Assembly: GCA_963920705.1 (NCBI GenBank)
Contig: OY987233.1
Coordinates: forward strand, 4,392,001 to 4,456,000
Length of the DNA: 64,000 nucleotides
From: Odiellus spinosus
Taxonomy: Eukaryota > Arthropoda > Arachnida > Opiliones > Phalangiidae
Direction of reading: 5' to 3'
Part shown: piece by piece, positions 1-10,852 of the stretch
How positions within the stretch are numbered: the first letter of the stretch is position 1
Layout of the letters: each line of letters starts with the position of its first letter
Made by a program: the position numbers and the translations under genes
Notes under the pieces: generated by a model
What the model was told of the DNA's origin: nothing
Seen by the model: only the letters and a program-made list of their open reading frames with translations
The model's database searches: none

Positions 1-39
1 GTTTGTCGCTATTTTTTAGAACCTTGGATTTCTTGTCAG

Positions 40-466
40 TTAAAAGGAGAATGCAACCTAATAAGTGATTTTTAATCCTAATCGTTTAAATAGGCCTAAT
101 CCATTAATAGAACGTTTACAAAACAAATATTAAACTAGAAATAAATTTAAAACTTACCCGGAAAATAGGCTTAGCTTGATTCATGGCGACCGTGAATTGC
201 CTCCGTGTAAGGTCTAGCAAAGGTCCATCGTTTACGCGAGATCTCCGTGGACGAGACTTACAATCGCGTGCGATTGGTCGCTAGACCTTACACGCGAGGA
301 AATCAGGATCAGGATCTCCTTGAATCTAGCTAAGCCTTTTTTCCGGTAAGTCTTAAATTTATTTCTAGTTTAATATTTGTTCGTAAATATTTTCACTAGT
401 GGATTAGGCCTATTTAAACAATATTAGATAAAAATCACTTGTTGTTAGGTTGAATTCTCCCGTTAA
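40..466. mobile_element. Hairpin MITE family A, copy 1, near full length
   Basis: A long foldback element. The left arm runs from TTAAAAGGAGAATGCAACC to the stem tip near 215, and the right arm is its reverse complement ending CTCCCGTTAA. TTAA is present at both ends (40-43 and 463-466), as expected of a TTAA-targeting DNA transposon. Conserved arm landmarks are AATAGGCCTAATCC, AATAAATTTAAAACTTACC and AATAGGCTTAGCT. The central loop (about 216-275) is unpaired and contains GAGATCTCC. There is no coding capacity, so it is non-autonomous. Recurrence elsewhere in the window is seen directly; the transposase class is inferred from TTAA. Confidence 0.85.
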
Positions 467-828
467 GGTGTATTTCTACTACTCTTTTAATTCGAAATCT
501 CGCACCTAACATAGGATGGCCCTGGTATTAATTTAAAAACTGCATTGTTACTAAGTGCATCAAGTAGGTGGGCGCGAATGAATGTATCCAGGAATAAAAT
601 TCAATTAAAAAGTTTTTATTTGCATAAGATTATTTATGAATGGAAAAAAAAAATGCGTTTCAAGTTTTGCAAAATTTTAATGGATTTATACTCGGTTTCA
701 TGTTTAAAAAGGAATGACATTCCTACGTAAAAATATGGTTTTTAAGGGTAGTTTTTGATCTTTCCAAGATTTTACTTTGAAGAGTATGAAGGCCAAAGAA
801 ATTAAGAGCCTAGATGAATATAATAAAC
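467..828. other. Unique AT-rich spacer
   Basis: Lies between A copy 1 and B copy 1. It holds only short chance ORFs and no repeat recognised elsewhere in the window. Confidence 0.5.
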
Positions 829-1280
829 TTAAAGGGAAACTTGGATTTAATAATGGAACAGATTTTGAATTTATTTTCGGAATCACCGTGCCAAAAAACA
901 TATTCCTGAATTTTAACACAATATTCAAACACGTTTTTAGTATTTAAATTAATTTCTAAAGTTTGGTCAAATTAAAAAAAAAAAAAAAAAAAGTAAATAT
1001 GAAATCGGAGCAATCATATTATTTCAGCCTTCAACAGCGCTTGTAATGTCTTGTCTTAACATTAAAAGAATAGGTCGGCGTTTGATGCCTAAGACCTTGA
1101 CCATCAAACGCAGGCCTATTCTTTTAATGTTAACACATTACAAGCGCTGTTAAAGGCTGAAATAATATGATTGGTCCGATTTTATACTTACTTTTACAGA
1201 AATTTTACAAAAAAAAATATTTTACCAAAAACGTGTTAAAAAATTGCTTGAAAATTCTCGAAGATATATTTTCCCTTTAA
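829..1280. mobile_element. Hairpin MITE family B, copy 1
   Basis: Foldback element with TTAA at both ends (829-832, 1277-1280) and termini TTAAAGGGAAACTTGG and TTTTCCCTTTAA. Arm landmarks are TTTCAGCCTTCAACAGCGC on the left and its complement on the right. The apex lies near 1075-1105 (AAGACCTTGACCATC). The distal right arm has lost about 40 bp compared with other copies, including the gctccaag block. It carries an A18 run at 974-991 and has no coding capacity. Confidence 0.85.
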
Positions 1281-1513
1281 AAAATTCTTTTTTTCCAAAT
1301 TTAAAATGAAAATAAAAAGATAATGAGATTTGAATTTTCAGGAACGAAAAGGTCACTAGAGATATTAAACAATTAAATATAACAATAACTAGGCTATCAC
1401 GAGATTCTTTTTAATAATTAATTGTTTCAACAATTCTTGATAAAATAATACAATAATTTAGTCATATATGTTTTAAACTCTTGGGAAATAGAAATAGTTA
1501 CAAGAGATATTTT

Positions 1514-1948
1514 TTAAAGGGAGAATGCAACCTAAAAACAAGCGACTTTTATTGACTGCTTATCATTTAAATAAGCCTAATCCAACAGTAAAAAAAATAT
1601 TTAAACTAGAAATAAATTTAAAACTTACCGTCAAAATAGGCTTAGCTGGATTCATGGAAATATCCTGAACTCCCCGTATAAGGACTAACGACCAATGACA
1701 TTGATCATTGAGATCCAGCATTCCACATATAAGAACCATGCATCAGTGTCGATATTGGTCGCTAGTCCTTATACGGGGAGTTTAGAAGATCTCAATGAAT
1801 CCAGCTAAGCCTATTTTGATGATAAGTTTTAAATTTATTTCTAGTTTAATATTTGTTTGTAATTTAGTTTACTGGTAGATTAGGCCTATTTAAACGATAA
1901 GAAAAAGGATAAAAAATCACTTGTTGTTAGGTTGCATTCTCTCTTTCA
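1514..1948. mobile_element. Hairpin MITE family A, copy 2, near full length
   Basis: Left end is TTAAAGGGAGAATGC; the right end GGTTGCATTCTCTCTTT has lost the flanking TTAA. Arms are about 190 bp. The stem-tip sequence is a subtype (CCCGTATAAGGACTA on the left, matched by TAGTCCTTATACGGG on the right) that differs from copies 1 and 5, yet still pairs with itself. Confidence 0.85.
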
Positions 1949-2871
1949 CAAGCTCAATGTCAAGCGTAATTGTTGCGGCGTATAAGGTACAAAATTACTG
2001 AACAAAAATATTTAAAATGGAACAGATATGAAACGACTAGAATATTTATTTGAAATATATCAAGGAGTTATGAAAAAAAACGAGCTAAAATCTGCCAAAA
2101 ACGTACAAAAATAAAGTCTGTGAGAAAGCTAGAACAAGCCAAAAAACTTTCCACGCAATATTTTAGAAGTGTCAATGGTGTGTGCGGAAATAAAGAAAAT
2201 AATAATGGATAAAATTTGAGGAAAAATTCGGGGAAAAAAGGCGGGAAAAAATTGCGCGAAAAAAATGCGGGAAAAATCTGAATATTTCAATATTTGCTTT
2301 TCGGATAGAAATAAAGTAAACCTTGGCAACTAGAAAAGAAACTTGACGTGGATTTAAATAAAAGAAATGACTCGGATGACTGGCCGAGGAAAAAGGGTCG
2401 GATCTATGATGCGGTTCGCAACATCATTTACTCCGGATTAGGGTTATGAAAAAGATGTCTCGGGGACGACGCGAAAGAAAAAGAACTTGCGGGAGGGGGG
2501 GTGAAATGTAGCTACAGAAGGACAGCGTCGTTTCTTGACACGAAAACTAACATTTTTTGGGAAGGGGGATAAGATTGGGGTGTTGAAAACGACGATGCGG
2601 GCTACTTGCTACCATCTTTTTACTTTAATACTATTCAATATTCGTATCGCGTAGCCCGAGGGTTCTCATAAATAGCCTTCATCTACGTTTCTATATTTAT
2701 CATCATTGCACTTCACATTGGAGGTCTTGAAGGGTTTTTATCCCCCCCCCCCCTCCCTCTCTAGTGAGCATGCAATTTTTGGTCTTCGCTTCTACGAAGT
2801 TGATTTAAGTTATATTGAAACTATTTGAATCAGTCCCCGTGTTGTAGAATAAAATTACGTTTTGCTTCGGA
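1949..2871. other. Unique spacer with purine-rich and C-rich tracts
   Basis: No gene recognised. A short degenerate purine-rich repeat (GCGGGAAAAA-like, about 2219-2279) and a C12 run (2742-2753) are the only structured parts. Local GC rises around 2380-2560. Confidence 0.5.
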
Positions 2872-3639
2872 GGTCTAAAAATAGCCAAAAAATCATCAAC
2901 CCTGTCTGGCTCGAGTGACTTGGACTCTTCCTCGATATTTTGAAAGGGACGTAATTTAGGCGGGCCACGCTTGACTATATTATCTTCCCTCCCAACTCCG
3001 GAATTTCTCCGCAGAGTGTCGCTTCCTCCGTTCACTAATTACACGGCGACTTCGGCCGCTAGAGTGTCTCGAATCAGAATCTGCTGGTACATTTACCCGG
3101 ACCTTTGCTGATAGTATTAAGCTACGGGGCGTTGTTTACTTTTATGGCCCCCTCCCCCCCCACCTGTCCGTGCGCAGGGTGGGGGTAGTGTTCCATCCTT
3201 GTCGTGGTGAGGGGGCCAGAGTTCTAGGATCCGTCCTAGTTCCGCGAATTGGAACACGGCCGTCTCGCCCACATCCGGCCGACTCGCAGGGCCCGACCTG
3301 GGCCCTGGCAGCTCCCTCTGCCTTTGAGTCGGTCTTGTTGGGTCACGGTTACATTACTGGGGCCGTATGGCACTGCTGTGAGGAGTTGTGGTCGCCAAGC
3401 CGTTCCTCTTCCTTCTGCTGCCTTAGCCTCATCACGTGTGTGCGGGAGCACTGGTCTGGGGTTCTTCGGTTCCCGCTCTTTGGGCTTGCTTTCCGTTCCG
3501 GGTCACGGTTTCGCGTGCGGCACTTTAGGGACAAATGATGAAGCCGCACGGATTGGCGGAGGTGTTATGTACTAGTTTACGGTGCACCCCCTTAACAATC
3601 AAAACTGATGTTTACTTTTATGGAATAAAGTGACTTTTG
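2872..3639. mobile_element. MITE family D, copy 1, split by an insertion
   Basis: Matches the D consensus from the internal motif CCTGTCTGGCTCGAGTGA to the terminal repeat GCTACGGGGCGTTGTTTAC. The left terminal repeat is missing or unrecognisable. The right terminal repeat is interrupted at 3148-3608 by a GC-rich segment flanked by a 15-bp direct repeat, then resumes TGGAATAAAGTGA. Confidence 0.85.
3148..3608. mobile_element. GC-rich 461-bp insertion, candidate truncated non-LTR retrotransposon or SINE
   Basis: The D-element sequence TGTTTACTTTTATGG occurs at 3133-3147 and again at 3609-3623, bracketing 461 bp that are clearly richer in G+C than anything nearby. A perfect 15-bp target duplication of this kind is typical of target-primed reverse transcription. 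Overlapping plus-strand frames at 3170-3538 (122 codons) and 3249-3575 (108 codons) are open, but neither translation matches a domain I recognise. If it is a 5'-truncated LINE, the 3249-3575 frame ending just before the tail could be a C-terminal remnant. The tail (about 3590-3608, AACAATCAAAACTGA) is not poly(A). No second copy occurs in the window. Confidence 0.7.
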
Positions 3640-3929
3640 ACCGAACTTATTTATTTGGAGTGTAATTTATATCTAAAGCTTCAACCCAGCTTGTTTTCAA
3701 CAATTTCTAACCCTAAGGCACCACGGGGGTAACCCTTTACAGAAAGATATTGCAACGGTTGGCCACAAAATACGGAGCTTCATTTCCAACTTTACTAACC
3801 CTCTTTCTATACCCTCATATATTTACTACAGTCGTGCACAGTCAGTTGCAGTTAACAGTGCCTAGATTTGGTGCTATAGGTTACAGTTAGAAAATATATA
3901 TCTTAGGGCAGAATGAAATCATATCTTTT
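3640..3929. other. Unique spacer
   Basis: AT-rich, with no gene, known repeat or RNA motif seen. Confidence 0.5.
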
Positions 3930-4110
3930 TCGATTTATTAATCCGAAATAAAATGCAAACATTTTTTTCCAAGGCCTATGAATAATATTTTTAGACTTAT
4001 TTATACTATTAAACATCCGTATTTAAAAATTTAAACCTCTGGGTACGAAATAAACTTGAAAATAAAAATGGTAAAAATATATATCTTATTGTAGTTTCTG
4101 TATTAAATTT
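3930..4110 (+). repeat. Family C element, upstream portion
   Basis: Resembles the upstream part of the longer C copies at 21.3-21.6 kb and 60.05 kb. The shared order is GGCCTATGAATAATATTT, then a TATTAAAAC-like stretch, then ACCTCTGGGTACG. The downstream GACCGCGCGAAAGCGACC segment is absent here, so this is a fragment. Confidence 0.55.
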
Positions 4111-5064
4111 TGGTAGATTACAAGGTTCTATAGATCCTTGTTAGGCTGAAAATATATTGCAAAATTAATATTTTCTGTTTTTTTTTTTTTTTTAATTTGC
4201 AATAGTTTTCGTAATTTTTTTAATTTCTAATTATTTGTCTGCTTATTTATGATTGGCGCAACCTCCCAGAATAGAAAAAGTCCTCAGAGGTTGCCTCTTT
4301 GTTAAAAAATAAATATTATTATTAATAATTAATATTTTTTTGCAAATATTTTTTTAAACATAAAATTAATTTTTTGGATAACGTATATACTTTATTTAAT
4401 AACTGTTTAACTACCACTTTAAATTCATCGGAATGTAAGCCAGTATAGGCTTTTTACTCACTGAAACCTCGTAGTTGGAATTCATATTGCTATTGGCCGT
4501 AATATATATATATATATATTTATATAAATATAGTTAAGGAAGTGTATGGTCTAAAAATCATATTTATTCCAGAAACGCTACCCTCTAGCTCTAGGAAACG
4601 ATATATCTATATACGAAGTAAACTCTTCCACAAAAACTAAGGCTTGCAAAACACGTCGAAAAAGTTAATGCAATATATCTATATACAATTTCATCTAAAG
4701 TTTTCAGCACGCGTAATGCTTTAGGGTATCCATTATGACTATATAAAGAGATCACTACGATATTGCTTATCCCGCGCTGCCAATTCCGATTGGTGCTCTA
4801 TCTCATGATGTCCAATATTACCAAAAATCGTCCTTAGGTTAGGATTCGCGTGGTCACAAATGGGATAATATATTACGTGGCAAATATTAAATGTATCCCA
4901 TATCATATGATATATTTTGCGGTTTATATCTAATAAGGAAAGATGAGGCGTATTTATACCTTATGTTAAACCACATAGTTCAAAAAAAAACCAAAAACAT
5001 AGCACAGTAAACTCTACTCTATATAGATAGAAATTTGGTTAGGTTATTTGCGTCATTTCCGCTA
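4111..5064. other. Unique AT-rich spacer with a TA microsatellite
   Basis: Holds a T-run near 4178-4192, a (TA)n tract at about 4501-4520 and a small imperfect inverted pair (TGGGATA ... TATCCCA, about 4861-4903). No gene recognised. Confidence 0.5.
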
Positions 5065-5594
5065 TTAGAGCTCGGAATCGGATCGATCCATTATCTTCTG
5101 TTATTCGTATATTTTCAGATATTTTATTTTCGGATAAATGGTTTGTAGCTAAAAAATGAAATTTGTATATTAGTATAATTGTTAAACGTATAAGATTTAC
5201 CCGAAGATAAGCCTTTGGCGCTTTATCTACCTACAAATTACTCGTTTTCAAACGTATAACGATGGATAAGAAAATTCACGTTTCCAGAATTAGTCTAAAA
5301 TATAAGAAAAATATTTCAAACTGACTTTTAATTTGAAGAATATAAATAAAACAACGAAACTAACATTTTAAATCATATTTTTATTCGTTTTTTTACAGGA
5401 AAATAAATTTTGAATATTTTTATCCGAACGTATAACGCGGATAATATTCTAAGATAAGGCCATTTTTGGATAAAAAAACTTTATCTTCGAATAAGTTAAC
5501 TCGAATAAAAAATATTCTATTTTTAATCAAACAGATAATATCAGAATTTAGTAGATTTTATCCAATTAATAAAAATTACACGAATTCCGAGCCT
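5065..5594 (-). mobile_element. MITE family G, copy 1 (reverse)
   Basis: Bounded by AGAGCTCGGAATCGGATC and the complementary ACGAATTCCGAGC, and collinear with reversed copies 2 (15013) and 3 (20240). Internal landmarks include CGTATAACGATGGATAAG and CGAACGTATAACGCGGATAA. Only the outer 14 bp or so are inverted repeats. There is no coding frame. Confidence 0.8.
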
Positions 5595-5608
5595 TACGCA
5601 TTCGAGAT

Positions 5609-5967
5609 TTTTTAGACAAGTTTTTTGTGTTTAAATTAATTTCTACGTAATTTCTATTAAAGTAAAAATAAAATTACGCCAATCAAATTATTTCAGCCTT
5701 CAACAGCGCTTGTAATGTCCTAATGTTTGATAGCCAAGGTCTTAGGTATCAAATGCCGGAATATTCTCTTAATGTAAGGCTGAAATAATATGATTGGCCC
5801 GATTTTATACTTATATATAAATTTGACCAAACTTTAGAAAATAATTTAAACACCAATAACGGGTCTAAAAATTACGAAACAATTCTTGAATAAGTTTTAT
5901 GGCATGGTGATTCCGAAAATAAATTCAAAAGGTGTTCCATTTTTCTATCTCCAAGTTTCTTTTTAAA
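5609..5967. mobile_element. Hairpin MITE family B, copy 2, left end truncated
   Basis: Begins within the left arm (TTTTTAGACAAG), retains both TTTCAGCCTTCAACAGCGC and GGCTGAAATAATATGATTGG, and ends TCCAAGTTTCTTTTTAAA. The apex is shortened. It follows G copy 1 by 14 bp. Confidence 0.8.
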
Positions 5968-6436
5968 TCTGGTTTGATTTTTCGTGCCAATTCCGTTATC
6001 AAAAATATAATTACTATAGATATTTCCTGACACTAATGACGAGGTTTAACTGATTGATATATGATTGACTATTTTATATTAAATAACTATATGATATAAT
6101 AATATACGTAATAAACGTAATAATGTAATTATTATTATTATATATACCGACCGCCTTTTTTTAATTAACGTAGTTATATTTGACGAGTAATACTTAGTGT
6201 AAAATAATATCGTTATCTAACACGATGCGATATAAATTACATCTGAAACATAAATAAATAATTATCTTTTATAAATCTTCTAAACCGGCCTTGCTACACT
6301 GATGCACGTTCAATTTTGTATTGGGTCAATCCACTTTGAAATCGGAAGCGAGATAGTGATAGTAAAAGAATAAACAGTGAACTAGATGGTCAAGACCATA
6401 CGAATTGCTACACCTCTTATAGTCAATAAACAAAAG
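5968..6436. other. Unique AT-rich spacer
   Basis: Very AT-rich, with no gene. It leads directly into the GC-rich 17-bp array. Confidence 0.5.
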
Positions 6437-6770
6437 TTTCCCCTCGGTCGACCTTTCCCCTCGGTCGACCTTTCCCCTCGGTCGACCTTTCCCCTCGGTC
6501 GACCTTTCCCCTCGGTCGACCTTTCCCCTCGGTCGACCTTTCCCCTCGGTCGACCTTTCCCCTCGGTCGACCTTTCCCCTCGGTCGACCTTTCCCCTCGG
6601 TCGACCTTTCCCCTCGGTCGACCTTTCCCCTCGGTCGACCTTTCCCCTCGGTCGACCTTTCCCCTCGGTCGACCTTTCACCTCGGTCGACCTTTCACCTC
6701 GGTCGACCTTTCACCTCGGTCGACCTTTCACCTCGGTCAATCTTTCACCTCGGTCAACCTTTCCCTTGGA
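6437..6770. repeat. 17-bp GC-rich minisatellite, about 19-20 units
   Basis: Unit TTTCCCCTCGGTCGACC, each with a GTCGAC site. The first 14 or so units are nearly identical. From about 6677 the units read TTTCACCTCGGTC, and the last two carry TCAAC or TCAAT in place of TCGAC, so decay rises toward the right edge. Open frames run through it on both strands only because the unit lacks stops; the 137-codon plus frame (6386-6799) and 85-codon minus frame (6423-6680) are not genes. Confidence 0.95.
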
Positions 6771-7294
6771 CACCCCTCCCTTCGTCCCACTCTCTTTGAC
6801 CAACTCCCTTTGACAAATTATCTTTAACACATTACTTTTGTCACATTCAACTTGTACCACGTGCTTTTTCGAAGAAAAGTGGTAAAGTTGACTCATTTTT
6901 GTCTAATCCAACGGCAACAGCAACGCCAACAAAGAATACACTATACCCCACCCTAGTGGAGATGTAACTAAAAAGGAGAAAGCGATATCGGGGACAATAA
7001 TCGGAAGAACCATATATATAGAAGAGTGGCCAATAGAAGCCCGGGAAATCCTCAGTACCCGGAAGTTTTCCCATAGATTGATCTTGTTTATACTTAGATG
7101 GGAATGGAATAAGAGATCGCTTTGAACAACCATATTCGACTCAACTCAGTCAATAAGAGAAAAACCGACTGAGAGATCTAGAAACCGTAGTTTACACGAT
7201 TGAATTAGAAAGGCACTAACCCACCGCGAGTTCCATTAAGAATATTAATTGGATTAGAAACATAAGTTAATTATTTATAAGCTCCCAATAAGAA
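6771..7294. other. Decayed array edge and unique spacer
   Basis: At about 6771-6860 a run of CTTTGAC / CTTTAACA-type phrases at similar spacing looks like degenerate descendants of the 17-bp unit. The rest is unique, with no gene recognised. Confidence 0.45.
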
Positions 7295-7623
7295 AATTCA
7301 GATTATAAACTTACCCGAAAAAAGGGCTTAGCTGGATTCATGGAGATCCTGAATTTCTTCGCATTGAGAATGAGGGGAAAGCCACCAATCGAATGTTATT
7401 GAATGTCTAACGGAGATCTCGCCTTATCGACGGGCCTCTGCGTATTGGTCGCTGACCCATCAATGCGAAGAAATTTATGATCTCCATGAATCCCGCTAAG
7501 CCTATTTTGATGGTAAGTTTTAAATATATTTCTAGTCTAATATTTGTTTGTAAATTTGTTTACTGGTGAATTAGGCCTATTTAAACGATATGGAATCGAC
7601 AATAAATAACTTGTTGTTAGGTT
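7295..7623. mobile_element. Hairpin MITE family A, copy 3, left end truncated
   Basis: The left arm starts only near ATAAACTTACCCG, and the right arm extends almost to the end (CTTGTTGTTAGGTT). The stem tip is the CGCATTGA subtype on both arms (left TTTCTTCGCATTGAG, right ATCAATGCGAAGAAA). Confidence 0.8.
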
Positions 7624-8659
7624 AAATATATTTGACATATTTATAGGAATATTCACTGATTCTAGTTATCCGAACAAAACTCACAATACCGAGTAGTGAG
7701 AGAGAAATTTTCTTTTGAAAATAGCTAGGCGTATTGCGATTCGAGTATGGGTAAATCTCTCAAGGGATGCGGGAGACGGTCGGTGAAAAGCTTTGTCGTC
7801 GCGCTCATAAAACCGGGTAAACTTTATATATCGTCCTATGATCGGAGTGGAGCCAATCAATGAAATAATGGCTTGAAATGGCTCGGATTTAGAACGAACC
7901 TTTAAAGGTCGTTACTCTTTATATCCAGACTTTTATTTCGTTAATCTTCACGACGCGAACAAAATTTTACGATAAATGCTTTTCCGAAAGAGTAGAGAGT
8001 CGCGACTAAGAGACAGAAAAGAAAATTGTTGCGTTCGGAATATTCCCTTGGCGTGCGAGAAGCGAACGAAAAATACAAATTACATTAGCAAAAGTCCTAC
8101 GCCTAATCAGAAAAAGAAAAAAAAAAACTGCTTCACAACAGGTTTCTCTACATCTTTTTCCTAGATATGGTAAAACCCTGTCGCTTAAAGAGAAATCTAC
8201 GAGTTAAACATGATAGTTCGTGCGAGGTCATGGTAGTTTCGCAACGTGACGACTTGTTTTCGAGGCCGAAATTAAGTTCTTAATAGACGAATTCGAAATT
8301 GAACTTGCAGGAGCAGCGTGCCATGGGGTACATTCTTTACGCCCCGATCTGTTAAGAGATACCGCTATCGTAGTTCCCATTCTGAGTGGCTAAGGCTAAG
8401 CTATGACGAGAGAGACAAACTAGGCGGTAACCCCTTCCCTCGCGCTTCGAGACTCGACGCGTTTCACATAGTGTAATACGTGGATAGATACGAGAGCGAG
8501 AGATAGAGTGAGGAGCGTTATCTGTCTTGATAATTCATCATTGCATTGTACCCCAATGGCCGTATCCCCTGGAAGTTGGTTTATGAGTATGGAAATTTCG
8601 AATTCGTCAATTAAAACCGAGGCCTAAATTAATTTTGTTTAAGACTTTCATCTGAAAGA
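7624..8659. other. Unique spacer, less AT-rich
   Basis: More complex sequence than its surroundings, with a short GAGA-rich stretch near 8490-8513. No convincing exon, promoter or RNA gene. Confidence 0.5.
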
Positions 8660-8901
8660 GAGTTCTATGCAACCTACCTAGAAATAAAGTTAAAACTTAC
8701 CCTGGAAAATAGGCTTAGCAGGTCAATGATCAATGATCAAAGGGTCCATCGTTAAGGCGAGATCTCAATGAGACTTCCAATAACATTCGATTGGTCGCTG
8801 ACCCTTCAATACGAAGAAATTCAGGATCTTCACGAATCCAGCTAAGCCTATTTTCCGGGTAAGTTTTAAATTTATTTCTAGTTTAATATTTATTTGCAAA
8901 T
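8660..8901. mobile_element. Hairpin MITE family A, copy 4, internally deleted
   Basis: TATGCAACCTA from the left tip is fused directly to CTAGAAATAAAGTTAAAAC, so about 75 bp of the left arm is gone. Core and right arm follow, up to TTTAATATTTATTTGC, where a family C fragment begins abruptly at 8902. Confidence 0.8.
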
Positions 8902-9020
8902 TGGCGATTATAAAATACGTATTTTTACTGTCGTGCTAATTTTGTTCTATGTCATATGTATATATATTTTCAATCGTTTTTTAACGAATTAATTTGGAAT
9001 TCTTGAATGAAAAATCAAAG
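8902..9020 (+). repeat. Family C fragment (3' part)
   Basis: Matches TTGGCGATTATAAAATACG through TCGTTTTTTAACG and a degraded 3' end. It is joined directly to the truncated A copy 4. Confidence 0.7.
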
Positions 9021-9410
9021 ATATTCTCACTTTAAAAAATATAATTATTTAGGGTTTAGAAATTGGTTGAAAAAGAGATGAATGTGAACGGGGCTTCAGA
9101 TAAATCGCTATTTGTGTGAACGTGAAAAGCTTTTACGTATAATTAAATCAATGTCAAATTGAAAAAAACTAACGTATCAAGTAATTTCAAGGGTTCTCTA
9201 CTCCTTCGGCGAATTACGTAATATATGCAGCAGACTAAAAAATATCACCATAATTTACATAATTAATTTTTAAGTATCGGGAAACTCTTTAATTAAAGGC
9301 GTGTACACATTATCCAAATTTAAAGTCAGTTCAGTTTGTCAGTTAGTGTGAAAGTTATCTGAGCCAATTTTGGTTGAACCAGAGATCCGATAGGTTATTT
9401 ATTGAACGTG
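9021..9410. other. Unique spacer
   Basis: AT-rich, with no gene or repeat recognised. Confidence 0.5.
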
Positions 9411-9759
9411 TTAAAGGGAAACTTGGAGCTAAAAATGGAATAGATTTTGAATTTATTTTCGGAATCACGTATTTGAAATTATTTTCAGAATTTTGAAACA
9501 CGTTTTTGGTGTTTAAATTAATTTCTAAAGACCGCTAGAATTTCTATAAAAGTTAATATAAATTCGGACCAATCATAATATTTCAGCCTTCAACAGCGCT
9601 TGTAATTGTTAACATTAAAAGAATAGGCCCAACTTAAGAAATTAATTTAAACAACAAAAACGTGTCTAAAATTTTCTTGAAAATTTTCGAATACGATTTT
9701 TTTCATGGTGATTCCGAAAATAAATTCAAAATCATCTTTAGCTCCAAGTTTCCCTTTAA
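9411..9759. mobile_element. Hairpin MITE family B, copy 3, apex deleted
   Basis: Complete termini (TTAAAGGGAAACTTGGAG ... CCAAGTTTCCCTTTAA) with TTAA at 9411-9414 and 9756-9759. The hairpin apex and inner right arm are deleted, joining AAGAATAGGCCCAAC to the outer right arm. The open frame at 9662-9937 is chance. Confidence 0.9.
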
Positions 9760-10215
9760 CCATCGTGTTTTACTAAAAAACCCATTACTCATCTTCATTA
9801 TACCTTTAAAAATTCAAATAATTCCTAGAAATACGCGAAATCCAAGCATAATTAGCATACACTTCATATTTTACATCGGATCGATGAAAACCACACGTGG
9901 CACTAGAAACGAGGGCAATTGTTCTAGACTAAACTAATGTCAAGTACATTTTAAAGCCATATTCCTTATCATAGAGAATTTTGAAAGCTCTTCGATTTTT
10001 CCTGGAAAAGGATATAAAGGTATATAAAAGGTGGCATAAGGTAGCGTCTAACCATTACGGCACAACAAAAAAAACCTTATACGGATAAAACATTAATGCA
10101 TTTGATATATAATAGTATACTGAATACATTTATACTCGGCTCCAAATAATAGCTTGGCAGACACAAATCGAAAGTGAGACTGTAACCATTTTTTTTCTTG
10201 TTTTTGCATAATATC
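9760..10215. other. Unique spacer
   Basis: AT-rich. A GTGAGACTGT motif near 10166 also occurs near family C ends and at 10849. No gene. Confidence 0.45.
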
Positions 10216-10538
10216 AAAAATTTATCACTTTATTCCGTAAGAGTAAACAACGCCTCGTAGCTTAAAACTATCAGTTTTACGTCATAGCCCATCATTTAAA
10301 AATAGACAAAAAGTCATCACCCCTGTCTGGCTCGAGTGATTTGGACTCTTCCTCGATATTTTAAGTCGGGAGAGAGGGATTGTATTTAGGCGGGCCGCGC
10401 TTGGCTATATTGTCTTCCCTCCCAACTCCGGAATTTCTCCAAAGAGTGGCGCTTCCGATTTCGCTATTTACACCGACTTCAGCCGATAGAGTGTCTCGAA
10501 TCAGAATCTGCCGGTACATTTACCTAAACCCTTGCTTT
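10216..10538 (-). mobile_element. MITE family D, copy 2, one end truncated
   Basis: Starts with the terminal repeat TTATCACTTTATTCCG and runs through CATCACCCCTGTCTGG and CCGGAATTTCTCC. It stops in the second terminal repeat at CCCTTGCTT, directly abutting a half copy of B. Confidence 0.85.
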
Positions 10539-10539
10539 A

Positions 10540-10692
10540 AGAGAAGACCTTGGCCATCAAATGCCGGCTTATTCTCTTAATGTTAGGACATTACAAGCGC
10601 TGTTGAAGGTTAAAATAATAATATGATTGGCCCGAATTTATATTTACTTCAAAAATTAATTTAAACGCCAAAAAAGTGTCTAAAATTCCGAT
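10540..10692. mobile_element. Hairpin MITE family B, copy 4, right half only
   Basis: Begins at the B hairpin apex (GAAGACCTTGGCCATCAAAT) and continues down the right arm through CATTACAAGCGCTGTTGAAG to about GTGTCTAAAATTCC. The left arm is absent. Confidence 0.8.
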
Positions 10693-10852
10693 GTAGATTC
10701 ACAAAAAACTTTGTTTCTTAAGCTTACATTTATCCTTTAAATTATCTCGCATTTTTTTTTTTTTTGTTTTAAACAAAAAACAAAGTCAAAAGCATATCCA
10801 TTACAAAGGTAATCGATTTGACCGTGACATTTCGTATAACGTTAAAGTGAGA

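Noticed and set aside
3170-3575. 122- and 108-codon ORFs as host genes
   Set aside because: They lie wholly inside the insertion bounded by a 15-bp target duplication; at most they are retroelement remnants.
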